Source of the DNA: Simmondsia chinensis
Lineage: Eukaryota; Streptophyta; Magnoliopsida; Caryophyllales; Simmondsiaceae
Assembly (NCBI GenBank): GCA_018398585.1
Contig: JAGTTD010000008.1
Location: forward strand, 13,094,501 to 13,158,500
DNA length: 64,000 bases
Direction: 5' to 3'
A program made the translations under genes and the position numbers. Under the pieces are notes generated by a model that saw only the letters and a program-made list of their open reading frames with translations, was not told the DNA's origin and made no database searches. Below, piece by piece: positions 23,019 through 34,721 of the stretch (position 1 is the first letter of the stretch; each line of letters starts with the position of its first letter).

Positions 23019-23030
23019 GGGTATCACAGC
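23019..23030 (+). other. Primer binding site of copia E
   Basis: GGGTATCACAGC differs at two positions from the initiator-Met PBS TGGTATCAGAGC. It is placed upstream of the copia gag. Confidence 0.5.
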
Positions 23031-23059
23031 AACTAAAAAAAATAATTATGATAATTAAA

Positions 23060-23600
23060 TTGCCTAAATTTCGATACGTTTCTCCCTTCTCAGTGGCAAC
23101 CCCAAACTCTAACCCCAACCCCAGCCGCCACCGCTGCTACCCCTCCTCTGCTAGCCCCAAACCCCAACGACCCGACACTGGCACCAACCCTAACGTCAGC
23201 CTCACCCATTTGGAGTTACCTCCCCTACATTTGGTTCGCAATTCTTGGATTGCATAACTGCAACCTCCGGAGTGACTCTTGCTATGCTGTCGCCATGCAC
23301 CACCGCAATCCCCTCTCTCCCGTCGTCGTCTTCCCTCAGTTGTCACATGGCCCCATCACTATTGGTCTCCGATGTCCCACTTAGCTTTCTCTCTTCACCA
23401 TGTGTGTCCCACACGCCATCACAACCACCTCTCCCCCGGTGGCACCAACCATTGCTGCCCTCCCCTCTGTACTAGCCCCACCCTTCCGCAACTCGATGAG
23501 GACATCCTCTCTCCCCATCAGCTACATCCTTCCTTTTTGCTACCTCTTTCTAGTATTTCACATGTTATTACGGTCAAATTGGAAAATACCGCTGATTATC
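23060..23600 (+). other. GC-rich leader or gag N-terminal region of copia E
   Basis: C-rich stretch encoding Pro/Ser/His-rich frames (for example 23245-23475 and 23279-23608), clearly more GC-rich than its surroundings. It sits between the PBS and the gag core, so it may be a decayed gag start. I do not recognise it. Confidence 0.35.
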
Positions 23601-23699
23601 CAACATAGTGTGAACAATTTTACATGATTCTAATAGCCCATCAAATCTTAGGGTTCCCTTTTCTTATTCCATCAATCTTGATAGTACCCCCACTGTTAA

Positions 23700-24450
23700 C
23701 CCTAAATATCTAAACAGGATACATATAGACCGGAGCCTTTGATCATGTATTGCTGCTACTCTATCTCGCCCTATACTTAATGATGTAATTCGCCAACCAA
23801 CCTTGAAAGTGATGTGAGATGCCATGGACAAACGCTTTCAAGACCATTCAATGGCCAATGAGTTCGAGACTTACAAATGCAATTAACCTACTTCGAAAAT
23901 AAAATAAAATTATGTAGAAGTTTCTCTCTGAGCTTAAGTTAATTACTGGTGACTTGGCTGCTATTAGCTCTCCTGTCTCTAATCGAGAACGTGTTCATCA
24001 TGCTCTATTTGGTCTTCCCCCTTAGCAGGCTGCAATTAGTACCTTTGTTTGGTGATCATCACGGCATATTAGTTTTGAACAATTGAAAACTGACCTTATT
24101 AATGAAGACACTACCCTAAATCGCTACAATACACACCTTACTACTGATCCTAATCATGTTTTTGTTGCTACAGGTATAGGTCACAAGGGCAACAACCAAG
24201 GTCAAAAAGGTCATGGTCGAGGTGGATGTGGATGACAAAACAACCACCATGGTGGATGAGGTGGTAGATTTGGAAAACAAGGGCAGTATCCGCATCCTCA
24301 GCTGGGGAATCCTAGCCCCTGAGGCTCAAGTGTACCTCAGTTGGAAGCTGCCCCACCTAACTCTACACCTTGGGCTCCATCTACAGGCAATCCCCCTATT
24401 CACTCCAGTGGTGGTATGCTTGGCCCAGGACCATAGTTTTTAAAAATTTG
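23700..24450 (+). pseudogene. Copia E gag
   Basis: Frames include LKLITGDLAAISSPVSNRE, HALFGLPP, SFEQLKTDLINED and a Gly/His/Gln-rich tail (GHKGNNQGQKGHGRG) before a proline-rich end. This layout matches the plant copia gag (UBN2-type). Several stops and frameshifts are present. Confidence 0.6.
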
Positions 24451-26220
24451 TAGCCAAACCAAACATGTTGCTCTTCCTTGCCCTTATTGCTTCGACAAAA
24501 ATTCCTTCCCTAATCCATCCTAGTCGTTCTCTGCCATGTCTATAAATAAACCCCAAAACTACAACTAGTACTCGAACTCGGGAGCCTCTACCTACATGAA
24601 ACCTAATCTAGGTATTCTTCATACTCTTCTTCCCCATCGTGGTCATAAAAGTATGCTTGTTGGTGATGGTGCTTTATTGCCTTTTACACATATGGGTTTC
24701 TCATCCATACATACAACATCTTGACCCTTAGTTTTAAATGATGTTATGCTAGTTCCTAATCTAACCTATGGTTTGCTATCTGTCAAGAACTTGTGTCAAG
24801 CTCATAATTGTATTGTTGAATTTGACTCCTTTTTTTTTTTTTTTTTTTTTTGTGTGAACGACAAAGCTACGGGGAAATCGCTCATATTGCTACACAGTAA
24901 TGGTCCTCTATATAATTTCTCGCCATCAGTCGCCGGTCTCATGGCATGCGTTCGCTTTGGGGAACTATGGCACCAATAATTGCTAGGTCACTTAGGTAGT
25001 TCTATTTTAGGTGTTCTATGTAAATGCAAACTTATTTGTAGTTCTAATTTTTCGGACGTTTATGAATCTTGTTGTTGAGGAAAGTCTACTCATTTTCCGT
25101 TTCAACCTGTTTTGAGTAGTACTACTACTCCTTTACAACTTATACATTCGGATGTGTGGTACTCTCTTGTTTCTCCTACTTCTGACTTTAAAAATTGTGT
25201 AATTTTTGTTGATGATTTCTCTCACTTTACTTGGCTATATCTGAAGCTATTAAAACCTGATGTTTTTGAAATTTTCATCATTTTTGAAACGGCTGTTGAA
25301 AATCAATTTAATATGAACAGTAAAATTTTTCAAAGTGATGTTGGAGGTGAATATGGTCATCGATGTACGAATTCTCTTTGTAAATCTTATGATATTCACT
25401 TCCATCTATCAGTGGCCCCTTATACCCTACATCAAATATGGGCTGGCAGAACGCAAGCATCGACATGTAATTGTAATGGCGCGGATGCTACTAATACAAA
25501 CCAAGCTTCCTTTTTAGTTACGGGATGACTCCTTTGGTACTGCTTGGTACAGAATAAATTTACTTCCAACATATGTTTTGTCTAACTTTTTTCCTTTTTG
25601 AAAAATGTTTTAAAACCAAACCCGACTACAATCGTTTTTGCGGCTTTGGGTTTGCAAGTTATTATAACCTCACACCCGCGGCCCTCATATATTAGTGCCA
25701 CGCTCTGCACTTTTTATTTTTTTAATTTTTTTTTTTTTTTTTTAGCTATGTAGCTCATTTACTGAGGGTTTTGAAGACTTGAACCCAAAACTGGTCATAT
25801 GTATGCGAATTATCATATTCGTTTTGATGGGTCTCATTTTCCCTATCTTGACCTTGCGTCATCGACCATGCCTAGGTCCTCGAACAATGTCATGTCTCTT
25901 CCAATTCCCCTTCCTCTTGTCCCTTCTCCACTAAGAATAGACCAGCCTCACCTAAGTCGACCCATCGCCATAGAGTTGGTCCCGAGTAACTGTGTTAGCC
26001 CACCTACCCCATCACTTTCCCTAACTACCAAAATTGCTTCTTGCCCCAATGGTCTCTTGTCTAAGCGCTTTGATGCAGACATACCTAACTGCCCCATCGA
26101 ACCTGACCCAGTCCGTGGAACTTAACACTCTGATTAAGATCCGGACCTCCCCTCCCCTATCCCCGATTCACCAATGCCTCGACTGAAACTATAAATAACA
26201 ACCCTATTTGAGCAAAATTT
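24440..26220 (+). pseudogene. Copia E protease and integrase
   Basis: The protease active-site loop is degraded to NSGAST near 24580. LVPNLTYGLLSVKNLC follows, then the pre-integrase region. The integrase core reads HSDVWYS, FVDDFSHFTWLYLK and FQSDVGGEY (25112-25440). YHIRFDGSHFPYLD at about 25805-25846 is the usual end of the copia integrase domain. T runs at 24828-24851 and 25725-25742 interrupt the frame. Many stops. Confidence 0.75.
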
Positions 26221-26229
26221 TAACCCCAC

Positions 26230-26856
26230 ACTGGTGTCATCTACCCATGTCCATCCTATTCAAACGTGGTTAAAAGATGGCATACGAAAACAAATACATC
26301 TTCTTTCACTATCTTCTATCAATGTAATTCAGGAACCAACATGTTATTCATTAGCAGTAAGGAATCCCAAATGGCAAGAAGCTATGGCTGAGGAATTCCA
26401 TGTGTTAATTCAAAATACACTTGGGATTTAGTTCCTTATGACCCAAGAAAAAACCTTATTGGAAGTACTTGAAAATATCGAGTGAAGTATAAAACAAATG
26501 GTTTTATTGAGCAGTTTAAAGCTTGCTTAGTCCCCAAGGTTTTCATCAGCAATAGGGTATTAACTACAAGGAAACCTTTAGTCATGTTGTCAAACCTCCG
26601 TCTATTTGCTTTATTCTTTCACTTGCAATCACAAGTGCATGGCCTATAGGACAACTTGATATCAAAAATGCATTCCAACAAGGATTTTTAAAGGAAGAAG
26701 TACACATGAATTAGCTATAGGCATTCTTTCATCCTGAGTATCCTAATTATGTTTGCCCTTTGCGATAAGGCCTTATACAACCTTAAACAATCTCCTTGGG
26801 CTTGAATCCAACTATTCAATTATTTCTTGTTTAGCCTTGGGTTCACTTGTAGCAGG
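26230..26856 (+). pseudogene. Copia E reverse transcriptase, 5' part
   Basis: Includes NPKWQEAMAEEFHVL, KYKTNGFIEQFKACLV, LDIKNAFQQGFLKEE and SLGFTCSRA across frameshifts. The frame stops at 26856, where gypsy D is inserted, and resumes at 52510 with HSSFI and LLLYVDNIILT. Together these prove the copia was the older host. Confidence 0.8.
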
Positions 26857-26861
26857 GCTAA

Positions 26862-27272
26862 TGTTAACCTTCAATTCAAAGATTGAAGTTAACTTCTGAA
26901 AGAGAGAGATTAGATGAGAAGAGAATTGAAAGTTAGAAGAGAGATTTGGAAGAAGACGAGAGTTAGAGAGAAATATCTTAAAAGATATTATGAATTTCAT
27001 TGAATGCTCAATCTTACACTTGAACAAGCTATTTAAAGAAATCTAGAGACATTGCTTCAAGTCATGGCTTAAACCGACTTAAAACAGCCAGCTGCCACGA
27101 TTGACTCCACCTTGACGCCTTAACTGACTTAACCAACATTCAAAAGGACCTTGGTGCCAAGCTAAGGCATTACAAAAGACTTAACAAAATGCAACACTTA
27201 ACTAGCAACTAAGACAACCACTAAACCTGAATTACCTAAACAAGAATAGCAACACAAAGCCAGATCACAACA
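26862..27272 (-). repeat. 3' LTR of gypsy D
   Basis: 411 bp, TGTTAACC to CACAACA on the plus strand. The outer end forms a hairpin (GTTAACCTTCAAT with ATTGAAGTTAAC, 26864-26893). The PPT (minus AAGAGGAGTGAAA) abuts it at 27273-27285. Confidence 0.9.
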
Positions 27273-27455
27273 TTTCACTCCTCTTGAGAAAAATTCTTGT
27301 CCTTAAGAATGAAGCATGGGAAATTGACTCTTCAAAAATTGAAATTCTTCCAAGGTTGTAAAAATGCTTGTCCAAATTTTCTCATTGCACCAATGCTTCC
27401 TAAATTGTCCTCCCATTGATCTTCAGGTGCCGGCTAGCCAGCACATCAGTGGGCT

Positions 27456-28560
27456 TCAGCATGATTGCACCTTTTGAACCAACTTATGGTGGTTTCTTTG
27501 AATTTTACAGCCTTTCTTCACCTGTTTCCTAAGCAATGACACATGAAAAACTAGATGAATGTATAAGTTAGGAGGTAAATAGAGTTTATATGCTACTTTG
27601 CTGATCCTTTCCATAATCTTGCATGGCCTAAAGAACCGAGCACTTAGCTTGACACTCTTCCTTACAGCTACGATGGATTGCCTATAAGGTTGGACCTTGA
27701 GATAAACCATATCTCTGACTTCAAAATTCTCGTCCACAAGTTTCTTGTTAGCATACATCTTCATTCTTGCTTGGGCTTGGTGAAGATTATTCTTTAATAA
27801 CTGCATCAACTACCTTCTTTGCTGTCCCAAATCAGCTACTTTTGGTACTGGAGACATCACCTTTTGCAGCATAAAGGGATTTAGAGGATCATAGCCCTAA
27901 AGTGCCATGAAAGGAGTAGTCCCAATCGAGGCATGAGCATGTGTATTGTACCAATACTCCGCTAAAGATGGCCATTTATTCCACTCCCTTAGATAAGTGA
28001 ACACCATGCTTCTAAGGTATTGTTCGACAAATTTATTGACTCTTTCTATCTGACCATCAGTTTGAGGATGGTAGGAAGAGCTAAGAGCCAAAGTTGTCCC
28101 CAACAAGCTGAATAACACTCTCCAAAAGTGACTGGCGAAGATCCTATCACAATCAGATATAATGGATTGAGGTAATCCATGTAATTTGTAAATGTTTTCC
28201 ATGAAACATCTAGCCAACTTCTCCGCTGTAACAGGCCGGACCAAAGCAATGAAGTGACTAAACTTAGTGAAACGATTAACCACTACCCAAGTCAACTCCT
28301 TACCTTCTGACTTGTGCAATCCGTCGATGAAATCCATACTTATGTTCACCCAAGCTCCTTCAGAAATAGAAGAGGTTTTGAAAGAGCATGATACCTATGA
28401 TTTCCAAGCTTGGTTTGTTGACAATCTTCACAAGCTTGGACAAATTTTTCTATTGTCTCTTTCAATCCTAGCCAACGGAAATAAGCTTTGATTATTTGAT
28501 AGGTGCTTTCAACCCCCCTGAGTTCCTCCCCAAGAAAATTCATGAGAAGCACTAACAATC
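27456..28560 (-). pseudogene. Gypsy D integrase
   Basis: 28349-27897 carries MDFIDGLHKSEGKELTWVVV, the second catalytic D in SIISDCDRIFAS, and E in TDGQIERVNKF. The first D is degraded (VVNRFTKF in place of VDRFTKF). The zinc motif (VQACEDCQQTK) lies upstream at 28346-28558. The C-terminal domain (LSARFFRPCKIMERI...HLVFHVSLLRK) is at 27809-27456. No convincing chromodomain tail remains. Confidence 0.85.
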
Positions 28561-30180
28561 TGATCTCTCAAGCCAGTGAAGGAGCCTATGTACAGCTTCC
28601 CTTTCAATCTGATTGTCCCTTTTGTTAGTGAGACCTCAGCATTTGTAAGAACATTGCTAGACCCCTTCATAGTGAAGGCTGTAATACACTCTTATGCAAA
28701 TAAGTCATCTTCATAGGATTTAGACCCCTCTTCTACTGAAGATGGAAGAACAATGGACACGGCTCCACAAAATCCTTGCTCATAGTTCTCCAGTTTGAGT
28801 GATAATGCATCTACAGCTATGTTCTCTTTCCCTTTTCTGTACTCAGTGATACAGTCAAGGCCCGGCATCTATATTAACCCCTTCTTATGAATTCTTGTAG
28901 CAATTTTTTGCTCTAGAAGATGCTTCAAACTCTGACGATCAGTCTTGATAACAAACCTGTGCCCATCCAAATAATGTCTGCACGTGTCTACAGCTAGAAG
29001 TATCGCCAAATATTCCTTCTCATAATTAGACATTGCTTGATGCTTGAGACTTAGAGCCTGACTGAGGTAGGTAATTGGCCTCCCATTTTGTGATAGGAGT
29101 GCTCCAATCCTAATTCCACTTCCATCTATTTCAAGAATGAACTACTCAGCAAAGTTTGGCATTGCTAAGACTGGAGCCTCACACATAGCTGATTTCATAG
29201 CTTCAAATGCTGCCTGAGCCTGATCTGTCCATCTAAATGCATCCTTCTTAAGTAGTTATGTTAAGGGCTTGGAAATATAACCAAATCCAGCTATAAACTT
29301 TTGATAGTAGCTTATTCCCGCAGTTGCTTTAGAGTTACTAGAATGGGCCATTCCTTTATGGCTTTAATCTTTGATGGATCTGTTGAAATGCCATTGTGCG
29401 ATTTCACATGGCCTAAATACTCTAATTGTGTCTGCACAAATGAGCACTTAGATAAATTTGCATAGAACTTATGATTGCACATTACCGGAAATACCTCCCT
29501 CTAATGATTGAGATGATCTTTGAAAGAAGGACCGTAAATAATGATGTCGTCAAAGAAGACCAACCCAAATCTACTCAAGAATGGTTTGAAGACATCATTC
29601 ATAGCAGCTTGAAAAGTAGCCAGAGCATTGCTTAAGCCAAATGGCATCACCACAAATTCATAACGCCCACGATGAGCTTGAAAATCCGTCTTGTATAGGT
29701 CGTGCTCAAGAACTTTGATTTAATGATAACCCTGCCTCGGATCAAGTTCGGTGAAGAAATGTGCTCCCTGTAACTCATCTAACAAGTCATCTATGACAGG
29801 AATAGGGAACTTATCCTTTATTGTCAATGAGTTTAGCTACCTATAATCGATGCACATTCTAGCAAATCCATCCTTCTTTTTGACTAATTTCACAGGAGAA
29901 GCGAAAGGGCTGCGGCTTGGCATGATAAAACCGGTCTTCAACAACTCCTCTACTTGCTTCTCAATCTCGGTCTTTTGAGCATGAGGATATTTACAAGGCC
30001 TTAGCTTAACTGGCTCTGCATTAGACATAAGAGGAGTGGCATGATCAAGGTTCCTCTTTGGAGGTAAGGTCTTCCGCTGTTCAAATATATCTTCAAACTC
30101 CTCAATTAATGTTTGCATCTTAGGCTGAGGAATGCCTCCCAAATTAGTTGGAAAGATTGCAAATAGTTTGCCAATCCACT
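28561..30180 (-). pseudogene. Gypsy D RNase H and reverse transcriptase
   Basis: 30142-29837 gives the RT entry (SRSPFASPVKLVKKKDGFARM). Further minus-strand blocks include [29 protein letters not shown] and VFFDDIIIYGPS (about 29540-29570), then LEYLGHV. RNase H (29200-28800) is only traceable through short matches and is full of stops and frameshifts. Confidence 0.75.
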
Positions 30181-30340
30181 GATAGGCACTGTTCCTGAAT
30201 CCACCCTATAAGATCTTGCCTTTAATCAACTGCAACTGGGCTTGATCTGGCATGCCTTGTAAGACAACTTTTGAACCCTGAATCTCAAAAGTCAATATTA
30301 GTTTTGCAAAATCAAAGATTACTAGACTGAAGGACCTCAT

Positions 30341-30620
30341 CTAGTCAACTCCTAACACCATATCACAACCACCCAAGGGAAGAATCTTGAAATAATAAAA
30401 CAGGTGCTCCTGCATAAACCACTGAAATGCTTGGCATTTGTTCTGAGTGAGGATAGAGTTCCGATCTGCAATTGTCACTGCCAAGCGATTGGTCTTGACC
30501 ACCTCATGTCGCACTTTCTTTACCACTTTAGGATCAACAAAACTGTGAGTACTTCTGCTATCAATTAGGACAATAATTGATCTCTTGCCAGTCTTTCCTT
30601 TGATTCTTGTGGTGTTGTGT
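30341..30620 (-). pseudogene. Gypsy D protease
   Basis: Frame reads IVLIDSRSTHSFVDPKVVKK then LPLGGCDMVLGVD, matching E1. The catalytic loop is DSRS in place of DSGS, so the key glycine is lost and the enzyme would be inactive. Confidence 0.8.
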
Positions 30621-31669
30621 GCTCCATTCCCAGTCAGGGCCTTCATGGAAATTTTAATTTCGTCATCAACGATTTCCTTTGGTGACTCTTGGTTTGAACT
30701 ATCTTCATTAGCCTTAGATTCATTACTATCGGATTGCATACCAGCTTTAACACCTCTAACAGACATCAAGAACTTAGAACTGCACTTGTGCCCTGAGTGA
30801 TAAGGCTAATTACCCTTATACCACAATCTTGAGAGCTTCCTCTCAATAGAACGAGATTCACTGGATCCAACTGAATCCTTCTTATAAGATTTAGAACTTC
30901 CTCCATTGAACTTAGTTCTGTCACTTGGAGTAAGGGTAGTAGCTTCAATAAGCTTGGCTTTTACATAAGCCTGGGATAGTGTTCTAGGCCCAATTTCTAT
31001 CACAAGATTTTTAATTCTTGGCTTCAAACCACTTATAAAACTTGGGGCATAATATGCCTCGGTTGCTTGAGGATAAGTGGCTATCATACTTGTTCTAAGA
31101 TTCTCAAATCTAGTCATATACTCCCTTATTGTTGTTTTTTGAACCACCTTACTAAAGTTATCAATGATATCACTTGAATCCTCATCCCCATAACACTCTC
31201 ATAACTCTTCCACAAACTCAGTCCAAGAAAGAGTAGCATTGCTTTTCAACAAAATATAGAACCATACCTTATGATCTCCATGGAAATGAAAATACCAATC
31301 ACACCTTCTCAACCATGATTGAGGCCGTTTGCCATCAAATGCATCCATCTAAACTCAAGGTTGTTTGGCAGCATTGCTTCTTCCATTCGATTTTACATCA
31401 TTGCTTTCTGATCGATGCTGATGATGTTGATCTGGTAGATGATCGAGGTGTCCAATGTCCTCAGAAGGAGTTCTTAACTGCACATAAGAATTTGGAGGAC
31501 GGTAATTCTGTTTTGAATTCATGCCTAATGACCGCGATTGCACTTGCTTAATTAGATGATCTCACGTTCTTGCAGCTGCTTCAACCTCTTGGTGTCTGAT
31601 CTTAGCTAATTGGAATTGATCTTGCGTCCTAGCAGTCACATGAGCCGGAGGAGATCTATTGAGTGACAT
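30621..31669 (-). pseudogene. Gypsy D gag, C-terminal part
   Basis: 31147-30806 contains TTIREYMTRFENLRTSMIATYP and ISGLKPRIKNLV, as in E1 gag. A degraded knuckle and acidic linker follow to 30621. 31543-31355 carries a His/Gln-rich linker. The N-terminal part lies on the far side of element A at 51633-52071, in a continuous frame across the junction. Confidence 0.78.
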
Positions 31670-32623
31670 ATTTCTGTTAGGAACAGTGTCCTGAAACCCA
31701 GATTTAGTCTGGATATATTATTTTAATTAATAAATAAAGTAGAAGTTCCAGTCGTTTCCTAGTTAAATTCGTGTATGTGAGCATTTATACTGCATGTGAT
31801 TCTCTTTTGGGAGACATCCATGAGATGGGTGTAGTCCTCAGACTATAATTTACATGTTTGTTCTAAGTGGTTTATGAGACTAAGCCACAGATAAACTTGG
31901 AACAAATGATATGCATTGTTGTTTGAAAGACTCGTAGTCGAAGATAAGTCTGGACCACTTGTATATTAAGACTATAACGTGACACTTTAGATGGCTTGTC
32001 TTGGTCATGTGGATGGAGATCCAAAAGTGTTAGATTAGTGTGTTTGACACACTGAGTTGGACCATGTGGGTTACTTATTTCTAAACTACTATCGAAGATG
32101 AGTGATTGGCATTGTACTGTTTGAACGACGACTCTAAATCCTAAGGGTATTCTGGACTTGTGCATGGAGCGTTAGTTACTTTGGTGTACTATAAATAAGG
32201 TCTAAAACGAATGACTGAAATCCCACGTACACGGGGTAGTGGCGTGAAGTGTGACAAGGATCAAGTATTCAATAGGAATCTACAGTCTTTAATGAGATAC
32301 AGATGTCCCCTTAGTTGATTCGCAAATATTTGAATAGTTCGAAAACTTTGGCCAAAGTATTCCAAGTGTTTGACATTTGGAATTTATACTGTGAATATGT
32401 TCAAGTATAAATGAATTACTCAGTGAAGGGCGAGTCGGTAACTAATGGAGAAGCTGTGAGAAGGATAATGGTAGTAGTTATATTTATCCTATGTCATGGA
32501 CATTTAGTGGAGGGGTTGTTGTTATCAATATAGTATATTAAGAAGATATCGAATAAATAATTTAAGTCTGGAGTGCAGTGAGATTTATTTTGTGGAATTA
32601 AGTCTTATTAAATGGTAATTAAA

Positions 32624-32863
32624 TTAATATCATGAGATGATTTAATTTAACCCGTTTGGAGCTAGATTTAAATTGTCTCCGAGGTCCCTACGAAAGCCTC
32701 TGTAGTTTATTGCCATTAGAAAAATTTTAAAGAATTCATGAGATGAATTATTTATCCATAAGATGGGTAAATTAATTTTGTCAAACATTATTCATGAGAT
32801 GAATAAAAGTTAAAAATTATAAAATAAAATAGTTTTGAAAAATTAAATTCATAAGATGAATTT
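32624..32863 (+). repeat. U3 hairpin cluster of copia A (CAT-loop-ATG type)
   Basis: Five short inverted repeats, each with a 3-nt loop (GAG or AAG): 32624-32645, 32733-32749 (AATTCAT/ATGAATT), 32752-32770 (TTATCCAT/ATGGGTAA), 32788-32806 (TTATTCAT/ATGAATAA) and 32845-32863 (AAATTCAT/ATGAATTT). Stem sequence differs between units while pairing is kept. Confidence 0.85.
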
Positions 32864-33160
32864 TTACATGTGAGAAACAAAGCAAAAAAAAAAAAAAAAA
32901 AACCACGTTTCAAACTTGCACAGTGGCGATCCATGTGAACCGGTGTAGCGTGCTGGGACGCCCACCAGGGCCATCCGCATGCCCACACGGGGACGAATCG
33001 CACGGTGACACATGGCACAGGATGACAGGCCCTCAGAGGCGGTTGCACTGTTACTAAACGCGACGTTTTGAACCTATTTTAAATAAAATGCTGCGTTTTG
33101 ATGTTAACTGTGCAATCCTTTTTCGATTATAATTATATTTTTTTCTCTCTGATATAGTTC

Positions 33161-33170
33161 TATAAATAGA
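33161..33170 (+). promoter_or_regulatory. TATA box of copia A 5' LTR
   Basis: CTATAAATAGAGG context, conserved in all four LTR copies of the family (A 3' LTR near 50930; B LTRs near 38411-38420 and 48111-48121, minus strand). The transcription start is expected about 30 bp downstream. Confidence 0.75.
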
Positions 33171-33479
33171 GGAGCTTATTCTGAGGTTTTGCATTAGAGT
33201 CAAAATATTTATTTAGGGTTTTTGAAATTGTTTTGGAGATCCTGTTTAATATTTTTCGGAGCCCACCCCCCGGGCAGTTCGAGGTCTTTGCGTAGAAGGT
33301 CTCGGGGTCTCGATTTTGAAGAATACTATTGTCTTTCTAGTTTTCTTTATTATTGGAGCAATTCCAGGTATGTTCTTCTTTCTTTATTCTTTCTCGCTTT
33401 TCTATTTATTCACTGTATTCGTTATTATACCTGTTTAAGTTTATTTATTGTTATGAATGTATTAGAGTAAAATACCTGT

Positions 33480-33589
33480 AGATCTAAATTAAAAATTTAG
33501 ATCTGATGATTTAAATTATGAATTTAAGTCAGTAGATTTAAAATTAAGAATTTTAAATCAACCCTAGATTTAGAGTTATGAATTCTAAA
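33480..33589 (+). repeat. LTR-end hairpin cluster of copia A
   Basis: Four consecutive hairpins, all with 3-nt loops: 33480-33504 (11-bp perfect stem, arm AGATCTAAATT), 33508-33530 (arm GATTTAAATT, one G-U pair), 33535-33559 (11-bp perfect stem, arm GATTTAAAATT) and 33569-33589 (arm TTTAGAGTT, one G-U pair). Confidence 0.88.
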
Positions 33590-33866
33590 CCTATCCCGCT
33601 GCGTAATCTTTAGGGAGAATTTTTGAAATTCATCCCAACAACCGATATTAGGGTCAAGGTTTATAGAGATAAATCTATTCCCGGGAAGTCTCGCAAGTGA
33701 GGTGTCACGAAGTGTGACTCTCAGACTAGGGGCTTAGATAGAGAGAAGAGTCTCCTACTCTAAGTGCTCTAATAGTTGCCTATTATTGTGACCATAGTTG
33801 AAAACTGTGGACCTAATAGTCGGCATCAGAGTTTATTTTTCAACAAAATTTTTATGTTTTTCCCAT

Positions 33867-33878
33867 TGGTATCATGAT
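33867..33878 (+). other. Primer binding site of copia A
   Basis: TTGGTATCATGA directly after the 5' LTR. The first eight bases of the Met PBS (TGGTATCA) are intact. Confidence 0.8.
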
Positions 33879-33895
33879 TTACGAAATCGGACAAA

Positions 33896-34600
33896 TTTGA
33901 TCTAATAGGATTAGATTCAAATATTTTTATAAGTTTGGATAAAGTTGATCTAATGAGATTAGATTTAATTATTTTATACGAAATCAGATAAAATTAATTT
34001 AATGACATTAAATTTAATTTATTTTAAAATTTAAAAAAATATTTCTGACGCGTTTTGTCAACCTCTGGCTGACACTGACGTCAGCGTCAAATACTAAAAA
34101 AAAAAAATTTATTTACTGATTTACATAACAATTATTAATTAATTTTCTTTTAGAATGAGATTCTAAATTAAATTATGGGATAATTTAAATTGTAAATCAG
34201 TGTAATTTTAAATAATAGTTAAATTTTGTTAATTAAATTTTAGAATAAGATTCTAAACAAGACTATTGGATAGTCTGAGCTTGTTTGATTTTAGAATAAG
34301 ATTATGAAAAATAGACTATGGGATAGTCTAAGCACAAAATTGCTATTGGTTTTGAATAAAATTATTTTAATTTTGAAATCAGAATTTTAAAAGTAGATTA
34401 TATGATAATCTAAATTAAATATTGGTATTATTTTAATTAAAATTAATTAATTAATTTTATTGATTGGTTTTAGAATGAGATTTCTAATGCGAGATTATAA
34501 GATAATATATGCTTGAAAACGATAGTATTTTTGAATAAATTAATTAATTAATTTTGGTTTATTTTAGAATGAGATTCTAAAGGGGATTATGTGATAATCC
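33896..34600 (+). repeat. Leader hairpin array of copia A
   Basis: At least ten stems of 7-13 bp with 3-nt loops. Class 1 reads TTTAGAAT / ATTCTAAA (34149, 34239, 34563; decayed near 34290 and 34479). Class 2 alternates with it: TTAAATTAT/ATAATTTAA (34168), AGACTAT/ATAGTCT (34260, 34313), TAGATTAT/ATAATCTA (34394), GGATTAT/ATAATCC (34584). Class 3 nearest the PBS: arms TTTGATCTAAT, ATCTAAT and AATTTAAT (33896, 33948, 33996). Stem changes are matched on both sides. No coding potential. Confidence 0.88.
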
Positions 34601-34721
34601 GGGTTGTAAATGCAAGCTAATTAAAAACCATTGGTTATAAAAATCAAGTGGGAGCGAGTTTTCAATTGTTGTAATCTCATAGTCTCCATTACTGGTCTAG
34701 CTGTGTAGTAGATAGATACAC

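Larger units (their letters stand above)
31675..33865 (+). repeat. 5' LTR of copia A
   Basis: 2,191 bp, TGTTAGGAACAGTG to TTTTTCCCA; it lacks the last few bases (ACA) found at the end of the 3' LTR. It contains a hairpin cluster in U3 (32624-32863), two palindromic ACGC/GCGT motifs (about 33055-33105), a TATA box at 33161, a consensus splice donor at 33365-33373 and a second hairpin cluster (33480-33589). Confidence 0.92.

Noticed and set aside
23245..23608. Pro/Ser/His-rich frames as a captured host gene
   Set aside because: Three overlapping frames are open at once in C-rich DNA, and the position fits a copia leader or gag start; no evidence for an independent gene.
33222..33470. About 80-codon frame found in the LTRs of copia A (also 50987-51229) and similar frames in B (38148-38393, 47800-47994)
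   Set aside because: Different frames are open in different copies, so the openness reflects shared LTR sequence rather than a conserved protein.
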